Below the pieces are notes generated by a model. It worked only from the letters and a program-made list of their open reading frames with translations, did no database searches and was not told the DNA's origin. 64,000 bases of DNA, from NCBI GenBank assembly GCA_009760855.2, contig WPIO01000009.1, forward strand, positions 5,333,501-5,397,500, in the 5' to 3' direction. The DNA is from Cristatella mucedo. Its lineage: Eukaryota; Bryozoa; Phylactolaemata; Cristatellidae. Positions 24,511 through 36,590 of the stretch are shown here, piece after piece. The position numbers and the translations under genes are program-made. Position 1 is the first letter of the stretch. Every line of letters starts with the position of its first letter.

Positions 24511-24569
24511 TTAAACCGTTGAACAACCCTGACAATGTTTTAGCTAGCTTCCTAGGAAATTCTAACCAT

Positions 24570-24745
24570 AGCGCAACGATTTCAAGGTTTTGCCACTTAA
24601 TTTTAGGTCCCTTTATTCTTGCGCCCAAACCTACCTATCTAAGCTGCTTACCAATCAGGCTCGGTATGGCACGGTCTTCTGATTCAAGTCGCTTAGCTGT
24701 GCCTCGAACTAACGTAGAATCTTGCAGACCACGCCTTAAGATCGA
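24570..24745 (+). mobile_element. Diverged L2-like LINE C-terminal fragment
   Basis: 'tttcaaggttttgccact' at 24578 and the following cognates of the family's LSFRSLxSLAPxYLSxLL and R-S-SxSxRLAVPRTNxxSxxxR segments mark it as LINE. The wording differs from the main subfamily (SSDSSRLAVPRTNVES), pointing to a related subfamily. Both ends are truncated. Confidence 0.6.
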
Positions 24746-25397
24746 ATGCTGTCTCGAGCTCACCGTCTGCTGCTAGGGAAACCATGTAAACGTGGTAATC
24801 AGGCCAAACTATCGTTCAGACACAACCGGTCTACCAGCGAGACCTGTGGCGGCCACGATGGCAGCCGACGGCAGCGCGAGAGCGCGGCTGCGGCAGCAAA
24901 TTGAGCCACAACAAGAGCGCAGCAGCGGCAGAAGCGGCAGCAACAGCAGCAGGTAGAGTACTGACGCTACGGCGGGCGTAAAGTAATTCACGGCTGCCGC
25001 CAATTGCCCTTTCTTTCACTCTCGAACCTGAGCGGAGCTCGGCAGCGTAAACACGTGACATGGCGGGTTGCCGCCATGTCGCTGCAGTCAGGCCTGTATC
25101 GTTCGTCCCGCAATGGACCCAGATTCCCGCTTTCTGGTCAAATTGTCAGTTGCCGCGCTTCTAGGCGCTCTCCGCGCTTTCATGCAAGCTCGTTTTAGGG
25201 GTATTTAAGCTAAACTGAGACCTTGCAGAAGGCGCCGCTGGGAGCGAGTACAATGCGCACGCCCAGCACGCAGCACTGTGCAGACTTAGCAGCAGGCAAT
25301 TGAATTCGTAAATTGAATTCGGTCAGCAGCAGAAAATGCACTCAGTCGAGAAGAAATGCACGCTCAAGAATTCGACTGAGTCGGTAATAATGACGTG
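24746..25397. other. Unannotated, moderately GC-rich stretch
   Basis: CAG/GCG-rich DNA at 24850-24960 and a 10-bp inverted repeat (actcagtcga 25340-25349, mirrored at 25372-25381). The sequence 'aattgaattcg' occurs twice in tandem near 25300. No gene recognised. Confidence 0.4.
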
Positions 25398-26224
25398 TAT
25401 GCACTTGGTAAAGCGCCCTCCGAGAACTCTATCTCTTTCCAGGCGCTTTACAGTTGCTGCAAAGGAGATACGATCGAATGGTTAGTGGTAGCATGCTTGA
25501 TAAACAACATGAATAAAATGGTTAGGCGTGACATGCACAGGGGCAGCATGCAAGTGTGGTCAGTGACAGCAAGCAACAGTATCAGCACGCATAAGCATAC
25601 AAAGGACAAATCACGTGGACCGACTGAACGCTTAAATAAATAGATGCAGTTTTAGTTTCTTTTTAAATGTGGTCAAGTCAGGGGATGTCGTGACGGAAGT
25701 CAAGAATAAGCTCCAGGCTTTGGGAGCATACGAATTACTTACACGGTCTCCATAGGATTTGAGGTTTGTACGAGGTATAAGTAAACAGTTTGTTTCCGAA
25801 AAGCGGGTAGTGTGATGCTTGGGCTGGTGGGGGGAGTAGATCTGATAGGTAGCTTGGAGCCAAAGAATGAAAGAACCTAAACTTGAGCAACAAAACCTTA
25901 AACTCGATCCGTTTCTTGACTGTTAGCCAGTGAAAGTTGGCAAGAATTGGTGTGATGTTGCAACTGCGCCGTTCACAACAGATGAGTCTAGCTGCAGAGG
26001 TTTGCACCAGCTGTAAGCGCCTGATTGCACATGCTGGAAGGCCAGCAAGCAGTGAGTTACATAATTCAAGACGGGATGTCGCAAATGCATGGACCAATTT
26101 AGCTGTGGTATCATCGCCTAAATCTAAACAACCCCGAATTTTAGCAATGTCCTGTAGCTGAAAGTAGGCAGGCTTGATTGGGGTGCTGATGTGGTTGTCT
26201 AACGAAAGGTCACTTTGAGACATG
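25398..26224 (-). mobile_element. L2-like LINE, 5'-truncated copy
   Basis: The 3' box is opposite 'gcgccctccgagaactctat' at 25402, without a long ATT tail. The 3' UTR follows, and minus frame 25735-26223 (162 codons) carries the C-terminal domain: SQSDLSLDNHIS, then LVHAFATSRLELCNSLLAGL, then LQLVQTSAARLICCERR, then FHWLTVKKRIEFKVL. This is one of the longest undamaged coding stretches of the family in the window. The copy ends abruptly at 26224, upstream of which the RT is absent. Confidence 0.9.
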
Positions 26225-26539
26225 CATTATTTGGCTTTCTATAATTCTGCTTTGCTTACTTGAGTCATGCCTTCAGTAGCTGCAACATCGGCTTTTATAT
26301 ACAGAATAAAACCAGGTGCAAATGATAGAAGGTTAAATTGTTTGTTTCGATGCGTAAATTGTGCAAGTTCGAAGCCCGATTTGTTTGCCGCTTGCTGCTA
26401 TTACTGTCCTCCTCGACTGAGAAATGCTTCTAATTTTTGCCCGAGATGAAAATTGTTTGGCTGTCGCCTAATTTTGTGCATATTTGCCCGCGTAGATTTA
26501 AAATACGCTACGCAATAATAATAATAATAAAAAGTCTTT
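26225..26539. other. Unannotated spacer
   Basis: No recognised gene. A short (AAT)n run at 26514-26530 leads into a weak LINE tail remnant on the minus strand at about 26540-26640. Confidence 0.4.
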
Positions 26540-26924
26540 TGAAAAGCCACCTATGAGCTCGATCTGTATTCAGGCACTTCGCAGCTCACCGGAGGAGAAG
26601 CAATAAACCGTATTTAATGAGAATCCAGTTATCCTGCTTAGGAATGCATGCATAAGCACAAAATTATCATGCTAAGACAAGCGTGCAGAGGCACAAGTAA
26701 TGCCTGTGAACGCTGGTAGGAGTAGGACTTCCTGTTAGTAGCCCACACTCTTTTTCGCCAAGACAAACGAAGCGCACAGGAGAGTCGTCGCACAGTTTAG
26801 CTCCCTATCCTGAGTGGCATCACTTAGTCGTCGTTGCAGTCTTGAGTGCAGATAGTTACGAGCTAAATACGTATGCTGCGTATGAATTTTCGCATATTAA
26901 TTCACTTGATAAGGTCTAGGTAGT

Positions 26925-27035
26925 GTAAGGTATGCTTCCTTTGCAGCAAGTGTAGAGTGCCTAGAAAAAAATACAGATTCCCCGAGAGCGCTGTAACAAT
27001 TTATTGTTATTAATATTATTATTATTATTATTATC
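26925..27035 (+). mobile_element. L2-like LINE, 3' tail fragment
   Basis: 'tatgcttcctttgcagcaag' through 'gagagcgctgtaacaattta' and a terminal run of ATT to about 27033 reproduce the last 100 bp of the LINE family. No coding portion is present, so it is an extreme 5' truncation. Confidence 0.85.
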
Positions 27036-27487
27036 ATTCAGACCTTGAGGGGGCGTGCGTAAACTTGCTAACGTATCTTAGCCTGCGACCTACCAGTGCG
27101 ACAAGGATGCCGCGTGCACCACGCTGAACGGCGTCTCACTCAACTCATCAAAAGCGTCAGCGACAACCGATGCGCAGCAACGGTTTTCAGACTGGGCATG
27201 CATGTGTCTCAAGCCGCCATTAAGAGCGATCGCTCTCGTCGTTGCAGCTAGTTGATGGAGCACGCCAGCCAGAGCCACGCCCACACGACTTGACCAACGC
27301 AAGAGCGAAGCTACTCCAGACTTTGCCTCGCACTCCGAGGTCAATTAAAAGTGGCCTGGGCGGCAGTAGCGGTTTTCACTTGCTTCACGTTGAATTGTGA
27401 GTCGTCTTTTATCTCCTCGAAACAATCATACGAATACCTTACACCGATTCCAACCGTAAGTTGAGAATTTTGGCCGTCATCTGTCGC
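27036..27487. other. Unannotated, minor GC-rich patch
   Basis: A minus frame at 27090-27344 (84 codons, relatively balanced composition) lies here. I recognise no family and it has no supporting exon signals. Low confidence that it is anything but chance. Confidence 0.3.
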
Positions 27488-28026
27488 CAATGTATCGGGT
27501 CTTCAAGGTTTCTTCGCTCACTTTTAGGTCCCTTTATTCTTTGGCTCCAGCCTACCTATCAGGTCTACTCCCCCCCACCCACCATGCCAAGCATCGTACG
27601 TTCCGCTTTTCGGAAACCAACTGTTTACCTATACCTCCTACAAACCTTAAATCTTATAGAGACCGTGCAAGTAGTTCGTATGCTCCCAAAGCCTGGAACT
27701 CGCTGCCAACTTGCATCACGATATCCCCTGACTTGACCACATTTAGAATAAATTAAAAGCACACCTATATTATGTCAGCATTTCGTGGGTCCTTATGATT
27801 CGTCCTTTATGTGCTCATGCATGCTGACACGTTTGCTTACTGCCACTGACCACACTTGCATGCTGACCATGTGCATTTCACCCCTAACCATGTTATTCAT
27901 GTTGTTTGTCAAGTATGATATTTCTACTCACCATTCGACCGTGTTTACTTTGCAGCAAATGTAAAGCGCCTAGAAAAAGATTGAGCTCTCTGAGGGCACT
28001 TTATCAAGTGTGTTATTATTATTATC
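27488..28026 (+). mobile_element. L2-like LINE, 5'-truncated copy with tail
   Basis: Starts at 'ttcaaggtttcttcgctcac' and encodes FRSLYSLAPAYLSGLL in plus frame 27490-27756. It then passes through NLKSYRDRASSSYAPKAWNSLP, a 3' UTR and 'ctctgagggcactttatcaa', ending with a short ATT tail. The last codons of the ORF are disrupted near 27750. Confidence 0.9.
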
Positions 28027-28674
28027 AGCTTTCTTTTGCAGTGCATGTACTTTCCCCACTTACATCAATTGTCACACTCACAGATCACACTCACAATCAC
28101 AATCTCACTCACAGATTTGAAAATCCACAGATCTCATTCTCCATGCAATGCTGCATGTGCTACCAGCAGTGTGAACTTTTCCTAAATATTCGCAACACTA
28201 TAAGAACCTCAATTTCGAAGCTATTCGCCAAAACAGCCTTACCACTTTGATAGACTGCTACATCACGTCGACGTTCTGAATGAGCTAGCTCATTTGAATA
28301 AGCACAATCCACCCGCTCGGGCTGATGGCCTACTATTTACGACAGATTCTAAACTGCTGGGAATATTAAGCGTAAGATTGGAAGCGTATGAGAAAGACTA
28401 GGACTGATTGTCCATCGACTGGCAAACGAGAACTATTGTGGGCCTTACCAATTCATCCACGGGCTAAGGCCGAGTCTGACTTCAATACAACATAAGGCTA
28501 AGGCCGAGTGTAGCTTTAATAAAAAGAAGGCCAAATCGCAGATGCACAATTAAAATTGTTTGTCGACCATATATCATTGCTCAAACGGCACCCCAGTCAC
28601 CGGCTTACCTAGCGAACCATGAGACAATCTCGCTGTTGGTTTTTCTGACTTCTTACAACAATAATGGTAAATAT
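28027..28674. other. Unannotated spacer with a short duplicated motif
   Basis: A roughly 33-bp segment containing 'gctaaggccgagt' occurs twice (about 28472-28492 and 28503-28522). It resembles the outer edge of SINE family A. A perfect 16-bp palindrome is at 28279-28294. No gene seen. Confidence 0.4.
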
Positions 28675-28965
28675 TATTCAATATTATTCGTACCATGCCC
28701 TAATAGAACGAATCTTTTTCTAGGCATTTTAAATATGATGCAATTGAAGCGTGACATTAAAATGTGCAAACTTCCAGCATGACAAAGACCATACTGATTC
28801 GGCTTTAAAAGAAGATCAGGGGCAGAAAGTGGGTTTGCAGCTTATTTTTTAATGTCTTCAACTCACGGGATTCCGTGACATCAGTCGCAGCATCCCGTGA
28901 CGAGGAAGAGAGTTCCAGGCTTTGGAAGAATACTAACCAAAGGCACTGTCTCAAAAGACGCTTAC
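28675..28965 (-). mobile_element. Diverged L2-like LINE 3' fragment
   Basis: Minus-strand cognates of the 3' box ('tttttctaggcatttt' at 28717) and the C-terminal region ('gagagttccaggctttgga' at 28907, 'aaggcactgtctcaaaag') are present with many changes. The 3' UTR is shortened compared with other copies. Confidence 0.7.
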
Positions 28966-29469
28966 GTTGACTGGCTGCAGGCACAGCTGCAGCCAGTCGA
29001 AGCAGAAAACGGGGGATCGAATCATGCCCAGGCAGCAATTAGGAAGCAGATCGGAGCATATTTCAGGGTTCGCTTTTCCGATTTCTGCGCTGCTTCTTAC
29101 GCAGAGAGAAAGATAAATCGGAGAATCCATCCTACTGCTGACCCAAATACCCGCTGTTCTCCATTGGAGATGCTTATTCGTACCGCTTCCCTGCATAACT
29201 AACACGGTGAATCTTCCCTTAGCTTCAGGTTCTGTTCTAGCGTGTCTCAACGAGGCCATTTCAAGCTATTAACAGTCTAGTCAATTCGAGACCCGAGGAA
29301 CTAAAGAAAATTCTGCCCAAAGACGAAACGTATAGTGTGTCTGACCTTTAAAAACTTATATTAAAATGTGCACCATAATCTGTAAGTTCAATTCAGGTAT
29401 CAGTGCAAATAAGTCAACAGAGTGAGCACGCATGAAATTGTAGAACGATCTTGACGAATGCTGTCTTGG

Positions 29470-29590
29470 GTAGTCTCATCACTAGTTTTGCTCTATCTCG
29501 CGGCAGTTTTTGATGTGATTGATCATCTAGTTCTCCCTAAGTCCCTGTCCTCTCGGTTAGGCATCGTAAGCATAATGCTACAAACTGTTA
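29470..29590 (+). mobile_element. LINE RT motif A fragment, divergent subfamily
   Basis: A plus frame reads AVFDVIDHLVLPKSL, then SSRLGIVSIMLQTV. This is the RT motif A helix region (consensus AAFDTVDHxVLLxRL..LGI). The fragment is bounded by unrelated sequence on both sides and lacks the catalytic box. Confidence 0.65.
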
Positions 29591-30939
29591 AAATCCTATC
29601 ACCTTGAGGAAATTCAGACTTGAGATCTTAACGGCCAACGGTCATCCGGGGAAATGTTTAAATTGGTATACGCCAGAGATCCATTGTATGACGATACATT
29701 TTTGCCATCCATGCTCTCTACTTCTTGTCGATGCAGACTTCAAGCACAGCCAAGGAATGTATTTTAAGGAAGAAGATGCTCCACTGCACCTGGTCTTTTT
29801 TTACTATCAGTCTTTCATATTCTTGGCCGGATGGCGCATTTCTGTCACGACGAAAGATGGCGCAGCGTAGTCTTCCGCGACGGAACTACTGAGACTCAAC
29901 GAAGCGAATCCACAGGCAGTGGGCTGCTCGTGACTAATAGGCCTAAAATGAGAAAGCATACATAATCATCCTAGAAAGTAAATAGAATATTATGCGACAA
30001 TTCAACCTGTGAATACGCTGGCAATTTCAAGTTGGACATATGAGGATAAGAATAGATACTCTTAACTAAGCCATACGCTCAATATGAGCAGTCTGTCATA
30101 AAGGACATGCAGAGCTCCGCTCATATTTCCTACTTCGTGGCCATCCAATAAGAAAATTGCTAAGCCGTAGAATTCACTAGGTACCAAAAATACTGCGGTC
30201 AAACAATCCAAGAATACAACGGACGGTGCCAAAGCCTGACTATGAATACGTAAAGACCCGAGTTACTGGGTTACTGGACCTAATGAAAGAATTAGATACA
30301 TTACACCAAGAAGCGCCTGTTCTAAATTATTTTACGTTTTTATTGGGTCAATATTAGCCTAACATTCGTACATTTGTAAGACACTTGAGCGGATGCCTAA
30401 ACGCCAAGCTGTGCCAGATTTGTAACCAGCTAGCTTATATATTAAAATAAAATATGATTTGGAGACTGCTCAGATAATGTTTGAAGCATATGCCATAACA
30501 AAATTACAAGTTCAAGTTTATCTGGTCAGCGTTATCCAAGATACGACATCATAAAGACTCAAGGGCCCGTAGTTAACAAAACTGAAAGTTTGGGAGTGAA
30601 GGGCAGTTGGTTGACGAAGGCAAGCTAGACAAAAGAGCCAGCGCTACTCAATGCACAAATAGCTAACTATTTCGATTCATGCACATATTTCAGACCAATG
30701 GACCTCAAGAAATGCTCAAGATGCCGCCAATTCACCTTGCAGAGATTCTCCACGATCGAGGCGGCACGATAGATGTCGGCAGATGTCGGAGCCTCAGCGG
30801 TAGTTTACAGTGGATGTTGCGACCTAATACAATTTAAGCGACTTTAGACGACATCTTTGCATCCCTTGATCGTTGAAAATACTTGCATTCAAATGCGAAT
30901 CTCAGCAATACTGCTGTATGTATTGCTGAGATTATTGAT
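29591..30939. other. Unannotated AT-rich stretch
   Basis: No mobile or coding signature recognised. A 13-14 bp perfect inverted repeat with a loop of about 8 nt sits at 30898-30933 (aatctcagcaata mirrored). Confidence 0.4.
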
Positions 30940-31085
30940 CATTGATATGCTTAGCAAGGGAGTTGAGATGGTTTGACATGCTGGTGGGCAGGGAGAGATC
31001 AAATCACAGCTTTACAGCTCCGTGCCATCTGCAAATGCCTAGCCTCAATGTCCACATTCAAGCCTGCGACTCGGGACCTCATTTG
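30940..31085 (-). mobile_element. LINE fragment around the RT catalytic region
   Basis: On the minus strand this corresponds to the stretch just after the YADD box. 'gcaagggagttgagatggtt' and 'gggagagatcaaatcacagc' align with 5435-5480 of the longest copy. The YADD codons themselves have been replaced or lost (the sequence near 31045 reads 'gccatctgcaaatgcctag'). Confidence 0.65.
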
Positions 31086-31214
31086 AAGTTCCTATGCTAG
31101 GCTTAAAAGACTAGTAAGTCTCTAAAAAACTCATATCTACTGTTCACCTTTTGAGATGTATAGACCTTCTTTGTTTGCAAAGCTAAAGTGATAAATATGC
31201 CTGATCCCTGGGTC

Positions 31215-32045
31215 ATTCAATAATAATACTGATAAAAATAGTACATTTGATATGGCGCCCTCAGATGACTGAATCTCTTTCCAGGCAATTTACATTTGCT
31301 GCAAAGGAAGCACGATCGAATGTTTAATGGTGGTATGTTGAATAAACAACAAGAATAACATGGTTAGGGGAGACATGCACAGGGTCAGCGTGCAAGTATG
31401 GTTAGTGGCAGCATGTAGTGTCAGCACCCATAAGTACATGAAGGACGAATCACAGGGACTCACTAAATGCTGTGATAAATAGATGCGTTTTAAGTTTCTT
31501 TTTAAATGTGGACAAGTCAGGAGATGTCGTGAAGCAAGTAGGGAGTGGGTTCCAATTAAATGCACGGTCTCCAAAGGATTTGATGTTCGTACGAGGTATA
31601 GGTAGACAATTAGATTCCAAAAAGCGGGCGATACGATGCTTAGCTTCGTGGGAGAGTAGATCTGATAGGTAGGCTGGAGCCAATGACTAAAGGGACCTAA
31701 AAGTGAGTGACGAAATCTTGAATTTGATGCGTTGCTTGACTAGGAGCCAGTGCAGGTCGGCGAGAAGTAGTGAGATATGGCATTTGTGACTCTCACGACC
31801 GATAAGCCTAGCTGCAGAGTTTTGCACCAGCTGTAAGGGCCTCATTGCACAGGCCGGTAGGCCAGCAAGCAGTGAGTTACAGAAGTCAAGACGGGATGTC
31901 ACACATGCTTGGATCAACTTAGATGTGGTATACCTATCCAAACAAGCCCAAATTTGAGCAATTTTATGTAGCTGAAAGTAGGCAGGCGTGACTCTGAAGC
32001 TGATGTGGTCGTCAAATGAAAGGTCACTTTGGAAGTCAAGATTAG
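31215..32045 (-). mobile_element. L2-like LINE copy sharing an identical 100-bp patch with another
   Basis: AT-rich tail at 31215-31250, complementary 3' box, 3' UTR and ORF2 C-terminus on the minus strand (frames 31450-31683 and 31687-31941, with VTSRLDFCNSLLAGLPACAMRP-type content). Bases 31290-31389 are identical to 36743-36842 of another copy although the flanks differ, suggesting gene conversion or template switching. The copy is truncated near 32045. Confidence 0.9.
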
Positions 32046-32469
32046 ACCAGAAGATCTTAAGTAACTAACTCTACGTCTCTCTACTGCCGTTTCCATCAAA
32101 GACACTTTAATTATTTTTGGAAAACCAGCTAAACGCTCATCACAAAGCTACAAGCCTTAGTTTCTGTGTGGTTTTAGAGCCAATAATGTACTGAGAGAGC
32201 ACCGTTGCGAGTGTGTAATGAATGTGACTCTCTAAGGAATTCTGACTTAAGCAGAGTCTTAAGTAGGCTCTGCTGGATCTCTCGGCAGGTTTTGCTACCA
32301 CGGAGCTCCAGCGAATTCTTTAATGCATCTCGTCTCGCCTGGCATCGCTGGAATCTCACTGCAATGATGTAGGCCTTATCTTAATTGGAGCTTTCAGAGC
32401 GTCGCTATCGGTAGAAAATGTCATCCGGAGTGTCTTGACACTGGCTGAACTATTCTCTTAAGATTGTGT

Positions 32470-32850
32470 GCTCCCTACTTCTAGTATAACCCAATGCTGG
32501 GCACCTAAAAACATGCAGATCTCATTCAGTCAGAATAGTATGCCCTACTCCGCACTCATATATCTTCTCTGTATCTTGGTCCCCTGACTTGACGAGACTT
32601 AAAAAAGAAGCTAAAACTGGATTATTTCCTCGCAGTATTTGTTGGTGATTTTTAATGGTCCTTTGTGTGCTTATATGTGCTCAGACTGTGCGATTTACCA
32701 CTAACCATATTTTGCATGCCAACACTGTAGGTGCTACCACTAGCCGTATGGTCGTGCTTCCGTTACAGCAAATTTTCATTTCCTATAAAGAGATTAAAAT
32801 CTATGAGGTTGCAATGCAAATGTATTAAAATTATTATTAATATTGTTCAA
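32470..32850 (+). mobile_element. Diverged L2-like LINE 3' end
   Basis: 'cccctgacttgacgagactt' at 32581 and the following 3' UTR cognates run to 'aatctatgaggttgcaatgc' and an AT-rich end at 32830-32850. The coding part is limited to the last few codons (LKKEAKTGLFPRS-like), with stops. Confidence 0.7.
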
Positions 32851-32854
32851 TGTA

Positions 32855-33060
32855 ATGTGTACCGATGGGATCAGTGCTCGGTCTACTCCTTTCTTCATTT
32901 CTTACTTACCCTCTTACCCATTTAATAGCCAGGGGCAATAACGACTTACATTTCTATACTAATGAAACACAGGTTCACCGGTACTTTGATCTCTCCATTT
33001 ATTTTCGAACTCTCTTAACTCCCTTGCAGCATGCATTGCTAACTTTTGTAATTGTATGAC
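32855..33060 (+). mobile_element. LINE RT core fragment with mutated catalytic box
   Basis: A plus frame shows motif B remnant GSVLGLLLSSFL, then LIARGNNDLHF, then YTNE at 32955-32966 where YADD is expected, followed by TQVHRYFDLS. Both catalytic Asp residues are changed (to Asn and Glu). The fragment follows directly on the tail of the preceding copy in the same orientation. Confidence 0.75.
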
Positions 33061-33429
33061 AGCAAAGAATTAACGGGCAAGACTGGTAGTACTTAAAAAT
33101 TGCAAAACCAAACCTTCAGAATGGGCTCGGCCGGTATATTTCCAGTAGCTGGGTACTGTCTGCAAAATTGGTATCGTGTTCCTAAGTGACGGTTCACAAA
33201 ATTCTTGCATCAGCTCCACAGACGTGGCAGCATAATTTCGGTTGACACTACAAAAACTTCGAATTAGCACGACAAAAGCTTGAACCTAGTTTCATAAGGA
33301 TACCACAGCCAAGCTGGTTCATGCACTAGTAATATCCCGACTAGACCATGTAACTTCGTATTAATTTTATTACTATTTATTACGTATTACTATTCCTATA
33401 TATTATTTGGTATTACTCGTATTATTTCC

Positions 33430-34020
33430 CCCTGCCTGCGTAATAAGATGCCTGCAGTGCGTGAAAAACTCTACATCCAGGCTTGTCTGCCGTGAGCGTT
33501 GCAGCTGCCACTTCTGGCCGACCTGTAGTGGCTCCCAATGAAGTAGCGTAGCGACTTCATTTTTATGTCACACAATTTTAGGTCTCTTCATTTTCTAACC
33601 CCTGCCTACCTATCCGAATACTTTAAAAGCTTCAGGCTTCGTATTGCACCACCCACTCTGGCGACTCGCCGTACTTGCGCCTCATCGTACCGCCCACTGA
33701 TCTCGTGACTCCTGGCCTTCACCTCTACCTTGAACCAACCTCAAATCCTTTGGAGATCTTACCTTCAGTTGGTACGCTTCGAAAGTCTGGAAGTCTTTCC
33801 TGATTAACTGTGTGACATCTCCTGAATTTAAGGCATTAATGAGAAACTACAAATCCACCTGTAAATAAATCTCACCGAATTCCTTTGTCTTGCCTGTGAC
33901 TCGTGCTTTCTGTGCTCTGGGTGATGGGTGGCTCCTTATTATCGCTAACCACGTGACATGCTTCCTTGGCAGCATATGAAAAGTACCTAGAAATAGATGC
34001 AGTTATGTTAGGGTGCAGTG
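33430..34020 (+). mobile_element. Diverged L2-like LINE C-terminus and 3' UTR
   Basis: 'gtgaaaaactctacatccag' at 33460, LHWLPMK-type region near 33520, 'aaatcctttggagatcttacc' near 33745 and 'tggcagcatatgaaaagtacc' near 33970 match the family in order. Many indels break the frame. The tail box is degraded and no ATT run is present. Confidence 0.7.
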
Positions 34021-34369
34021 AGAATGTCTTACTGATGATACCTACGATTAGTATGATAGGCAGGAATCATATACAAACGCTTTCCCTTTTCGGCTCCCAG
34101 CCACACCGAGACCACCCTCTCAACAGAATGGGCACCTTCCCACACAGCACCCATCGCCATCTCTACCGTAATATTTGTATTAATTATAATGGTAATAGCG
34201 TTCAAAATGAACGAAATTTCTCTCTGGACACTTACAGTATTCTAGAATTTTCAGAAACGCCTAACCTGCGTAGTGGATCACTGTAAGCCATTCGAAATGT
34301 ATCACTCCAATCTTCTTTAAGCAGGCCTTTTCTAAAAACTATTATTATAGAATCTAAGTTACAAGTTTT
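34021..34369. other. Unannotated spacer between LINE copies
   Basis: No signature recognised. The plus frame at 33966-34286 begins inside LINE 3' UTR sequence and is a chance frame. Confidence 0.4.
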
Positions 34370-35337
34370 TTTAATTGAATGATGATAAAACTAACTTACT
34401 AGTTACGGGCAAACCAAGCATGATTCAGATATTGGAAAGGCTTATGCTCAAAATCGGCTGTGCCAGCATATCTCCTGTTGATTCTGCACGAAATCTAGGT
34501 GCCATGTTTCAAAGTCACATTTCTTCAGACGACCACATCAGCTCCACATTAAAGTCTACCTACTTCCAGCGACATAACATTGCTAAAATTCGGACTTGCT
34601 TAGACAAGGATGCCGTATCTAAGTTGGCCCATGCATTTGTGACATCCCGTCTTGACTTCTGTAACTCACTGCTTGCTGGCCTACCGGCATGTGCAAGCAG
34701 GCGATTACAACTGGTGCAAAACTCTGCAGCCAGGCTAGTCTCTCGCGAGCGTCGCAGTTATTGCATCACACTAATTCTCGCCGACCTGCACTGGCTCCGA
34801 GCCAAGCGACAGATCGACTTCAAGATTTGGTTGCTCACTTTTAGTTCCCTTCATTCTTTGGATCCAGCCTATCTATCAGATCTACTCCACCACCAGGCCG
34901 AGCATCGTACCACCCACTTTTTTGGAATCTAACCGTTTACCAATACCTCGAAAAACCTCAAATTCTTTGGAGACCCTGCATTTAGTTCGTATGCTCCGAA
35001 ACCCTGGAACTCACTCCCGACTTGCGTCACAACATTGCCTGCTTTGACCACATTTAAAAAGAACTTAAAAACACACTTATTTAGGACAGCATTTAGTGGG
35101 TCCATGTGATTCGTTCTTTATGTGCTTATGCGTGCTGACACTGTGCATGCTGCCACTAACCACATTTGCATGCTGACCCTGTGCATGTCACCCCTAACCA
35201 TGTTTTTCATGTTGTTTATCAAGCATGATACCACTCACCATTCGATTGTGTTTCTTTTTCAACAAATGTAAAGTGCCCAGAAATAGATTGGGTTCTCTGA
35301 AGGCGCTCTATCAAGTGTATTATTATTATTATTATTA
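34370..35337 (+). mobile_element. L2-like LINE, well-preserved 3' third
   Basis: Plus frame 34375-34932 (185 codons) begins just after the RT catalytic region (NDDKTNLLVTGKPSMIQ) and runs through SARNLGAMFQSHISSDDHIS, LVQNSAARLVSRERRS and LHWLRAKRQIDFKI to LAPAYLSDLL-type sequence (here LDPAYLSDLLHHQAEHR). A frameshift near 34925 separates the last 45 or so codons. A complete 3' UTR, the box 'ctctgaaggcgctctatcaa' and (ATT)n at 35320-35337 follow. This is the longest single undamaged coding block of the family in the window. Confidence 0.92.
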
Positions 35338-35681
35338 AGTTTGTGTCACCTTTATCCGCAAACAATTTTAGAATGGCCTTCATATTAATGAGACCCACCC
35401 TGGCTCTTTATTCACGATTTAGTAAAGCTCAATTGGTAAATAAAGCATGCAGTAATAACCATGAGTTAATTTACCGATGGCCAAAGTTCTACATATTAAC
35501 TGAGCATTAATAATCACGAGCAAGCAACGTATTTAACCTCACCTGTGTATTCACTAGCCAGGTAAAGACTAAACGTAATACAAGTCTCACATAGAAAAAA
35601 TCACGCAGGAAATGCAAATACGCAAATAGCAAATACGCAGGAGTCACTCTAAAAATCATAAGCAATAGAAAGTTATAAATA
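35338..35681. other. Unannotated AT-rich spacer
   Basis: No gene or mobile signature seen. Confidence 0.4.
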
Positions 35682-35815
35682 TAATTCATTTTTATAGCGC
35701 CCCGAGAGAACTTAATCTCTATTCAGGCACTTTACATATGCCTTGGGGCTCGAGCCCACGACCTCAGCCAGACTTTGTTCAAGGCAAGCATCCCCGTCCA
35801 AGGCATTTCGTAAAC
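35682..35815 (-). mobile_element. tRNA-derived SINE, family B
   Basis: Minus-strand copy. The tail is opposite 'tttatagcgccccgagagaa' and the B-box-like segment is opposite 'ggggctcgagcccacgacct' (about 35745-35764). The head region is opposite 'cccgtccaaggc' at 35805. It matches the copies at 14425 and 52305. Its terminal box is also nearly the LINE box (gttctctcggggcgctat in sense). Confidence 0.75.
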
Positions 35816-36014
35816 ATAACTCGTATATGGTAACTAATTCAAGTATGGGAAAGCGTGCTAAATATTATATATAATGATGAACGGCTTGAGCGTAAAACTT
35901 GCAGTTTACTTAAAAAACCTTGATTAAATCAAGAGGTCATAGCAAAATCTCGCCCAGTTCTCCTTTTTCTTTCTTCATCAAAAATTCTTGAAAATATTGT
36001 CGCAGTGAAGCTTG

Positions 36015-36590
36015 TGTAATACATAGACATGAATTAAATAATGGAAAATTTCAGTCTGAATTCAAGCGACACCACTCCATTGAAACTGCTCACTTCCGTG
36101 TTACCCACAACGTTCTAAGCAGCAAAGATGGCGTTAATATAACTGACCTAATCCTGTTCCACCTGTCAGCTGGGCTTGACCCCTTTGATCATGGTATCTT
36201 GCAAGAAAGATTGAGAGCAACTAGTAGACGCTCTGGCAGGCGAGGCACTAGCTTAGTTCGAATCGTTTTTATCAAATCGCGTTTAATCCATGTCGTGTGG
36301 TGGTCACGACTCATCCAGCAGATCGGTCGCCTGAGGTCTAAAGTGTCCGTCCATTGTCCGTCCATTGTCCGTCCATTGTCCGTCCATTGCTGTTCTCCGT
36401 GTTTCACCCGAGCCTCTCAGAAAAGTGATTCGGGTCTGCAGGATCTGCTGTCAATTCAATGCTGACGATACCCAGCTGTATTTGTCATTTATAGATTGGA
36501 ATCCGTTGCAGCCCCTGTAGATAAACGGAATGCTTTCCTTACAGGCATTCGATTCTGTATTTTGGCCAATTTCCAGAACTAAACGATAGT
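36015..36590 (+). mobile_element. LINE RT fragment, second subfamily
   Basis: Plus-strand codons give FQSEFKRHHSIETAHFRV (RT fingers), LILFHLSAGLDPFDHGIL (motif A) and, after a disrupted interval, FNADDTQLYLSF with NADD at 36458-36469 (Tyr to Asn just before the two Asp). The wording differs from the main family and the motifs sit in several frames. The fragment is cut at 36590 by the (ATT)n tail of an oppositely oriented LINE that inserted into its 'aactaaacgat' segment. Confidence 0.75.
36345..36388. repeat. 11-bp tandem repeat (GTCCGTCCATT)x4
   Basis: Four perfect units inside the second-subfamily LINE fragment, between motif A and the catalytic box, where sister copies have no such repeat. 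The length is not a multiple of three overall, so it adds to the frame disruption. Confidence 0.95.

Noticed and set aside
22913-24628. 571-codon minus-strand frame
   Set aside because: It joins (GA)n-derived Ser/Leu runs with CpG-island low-complexity sequence; no domain is recognisable.
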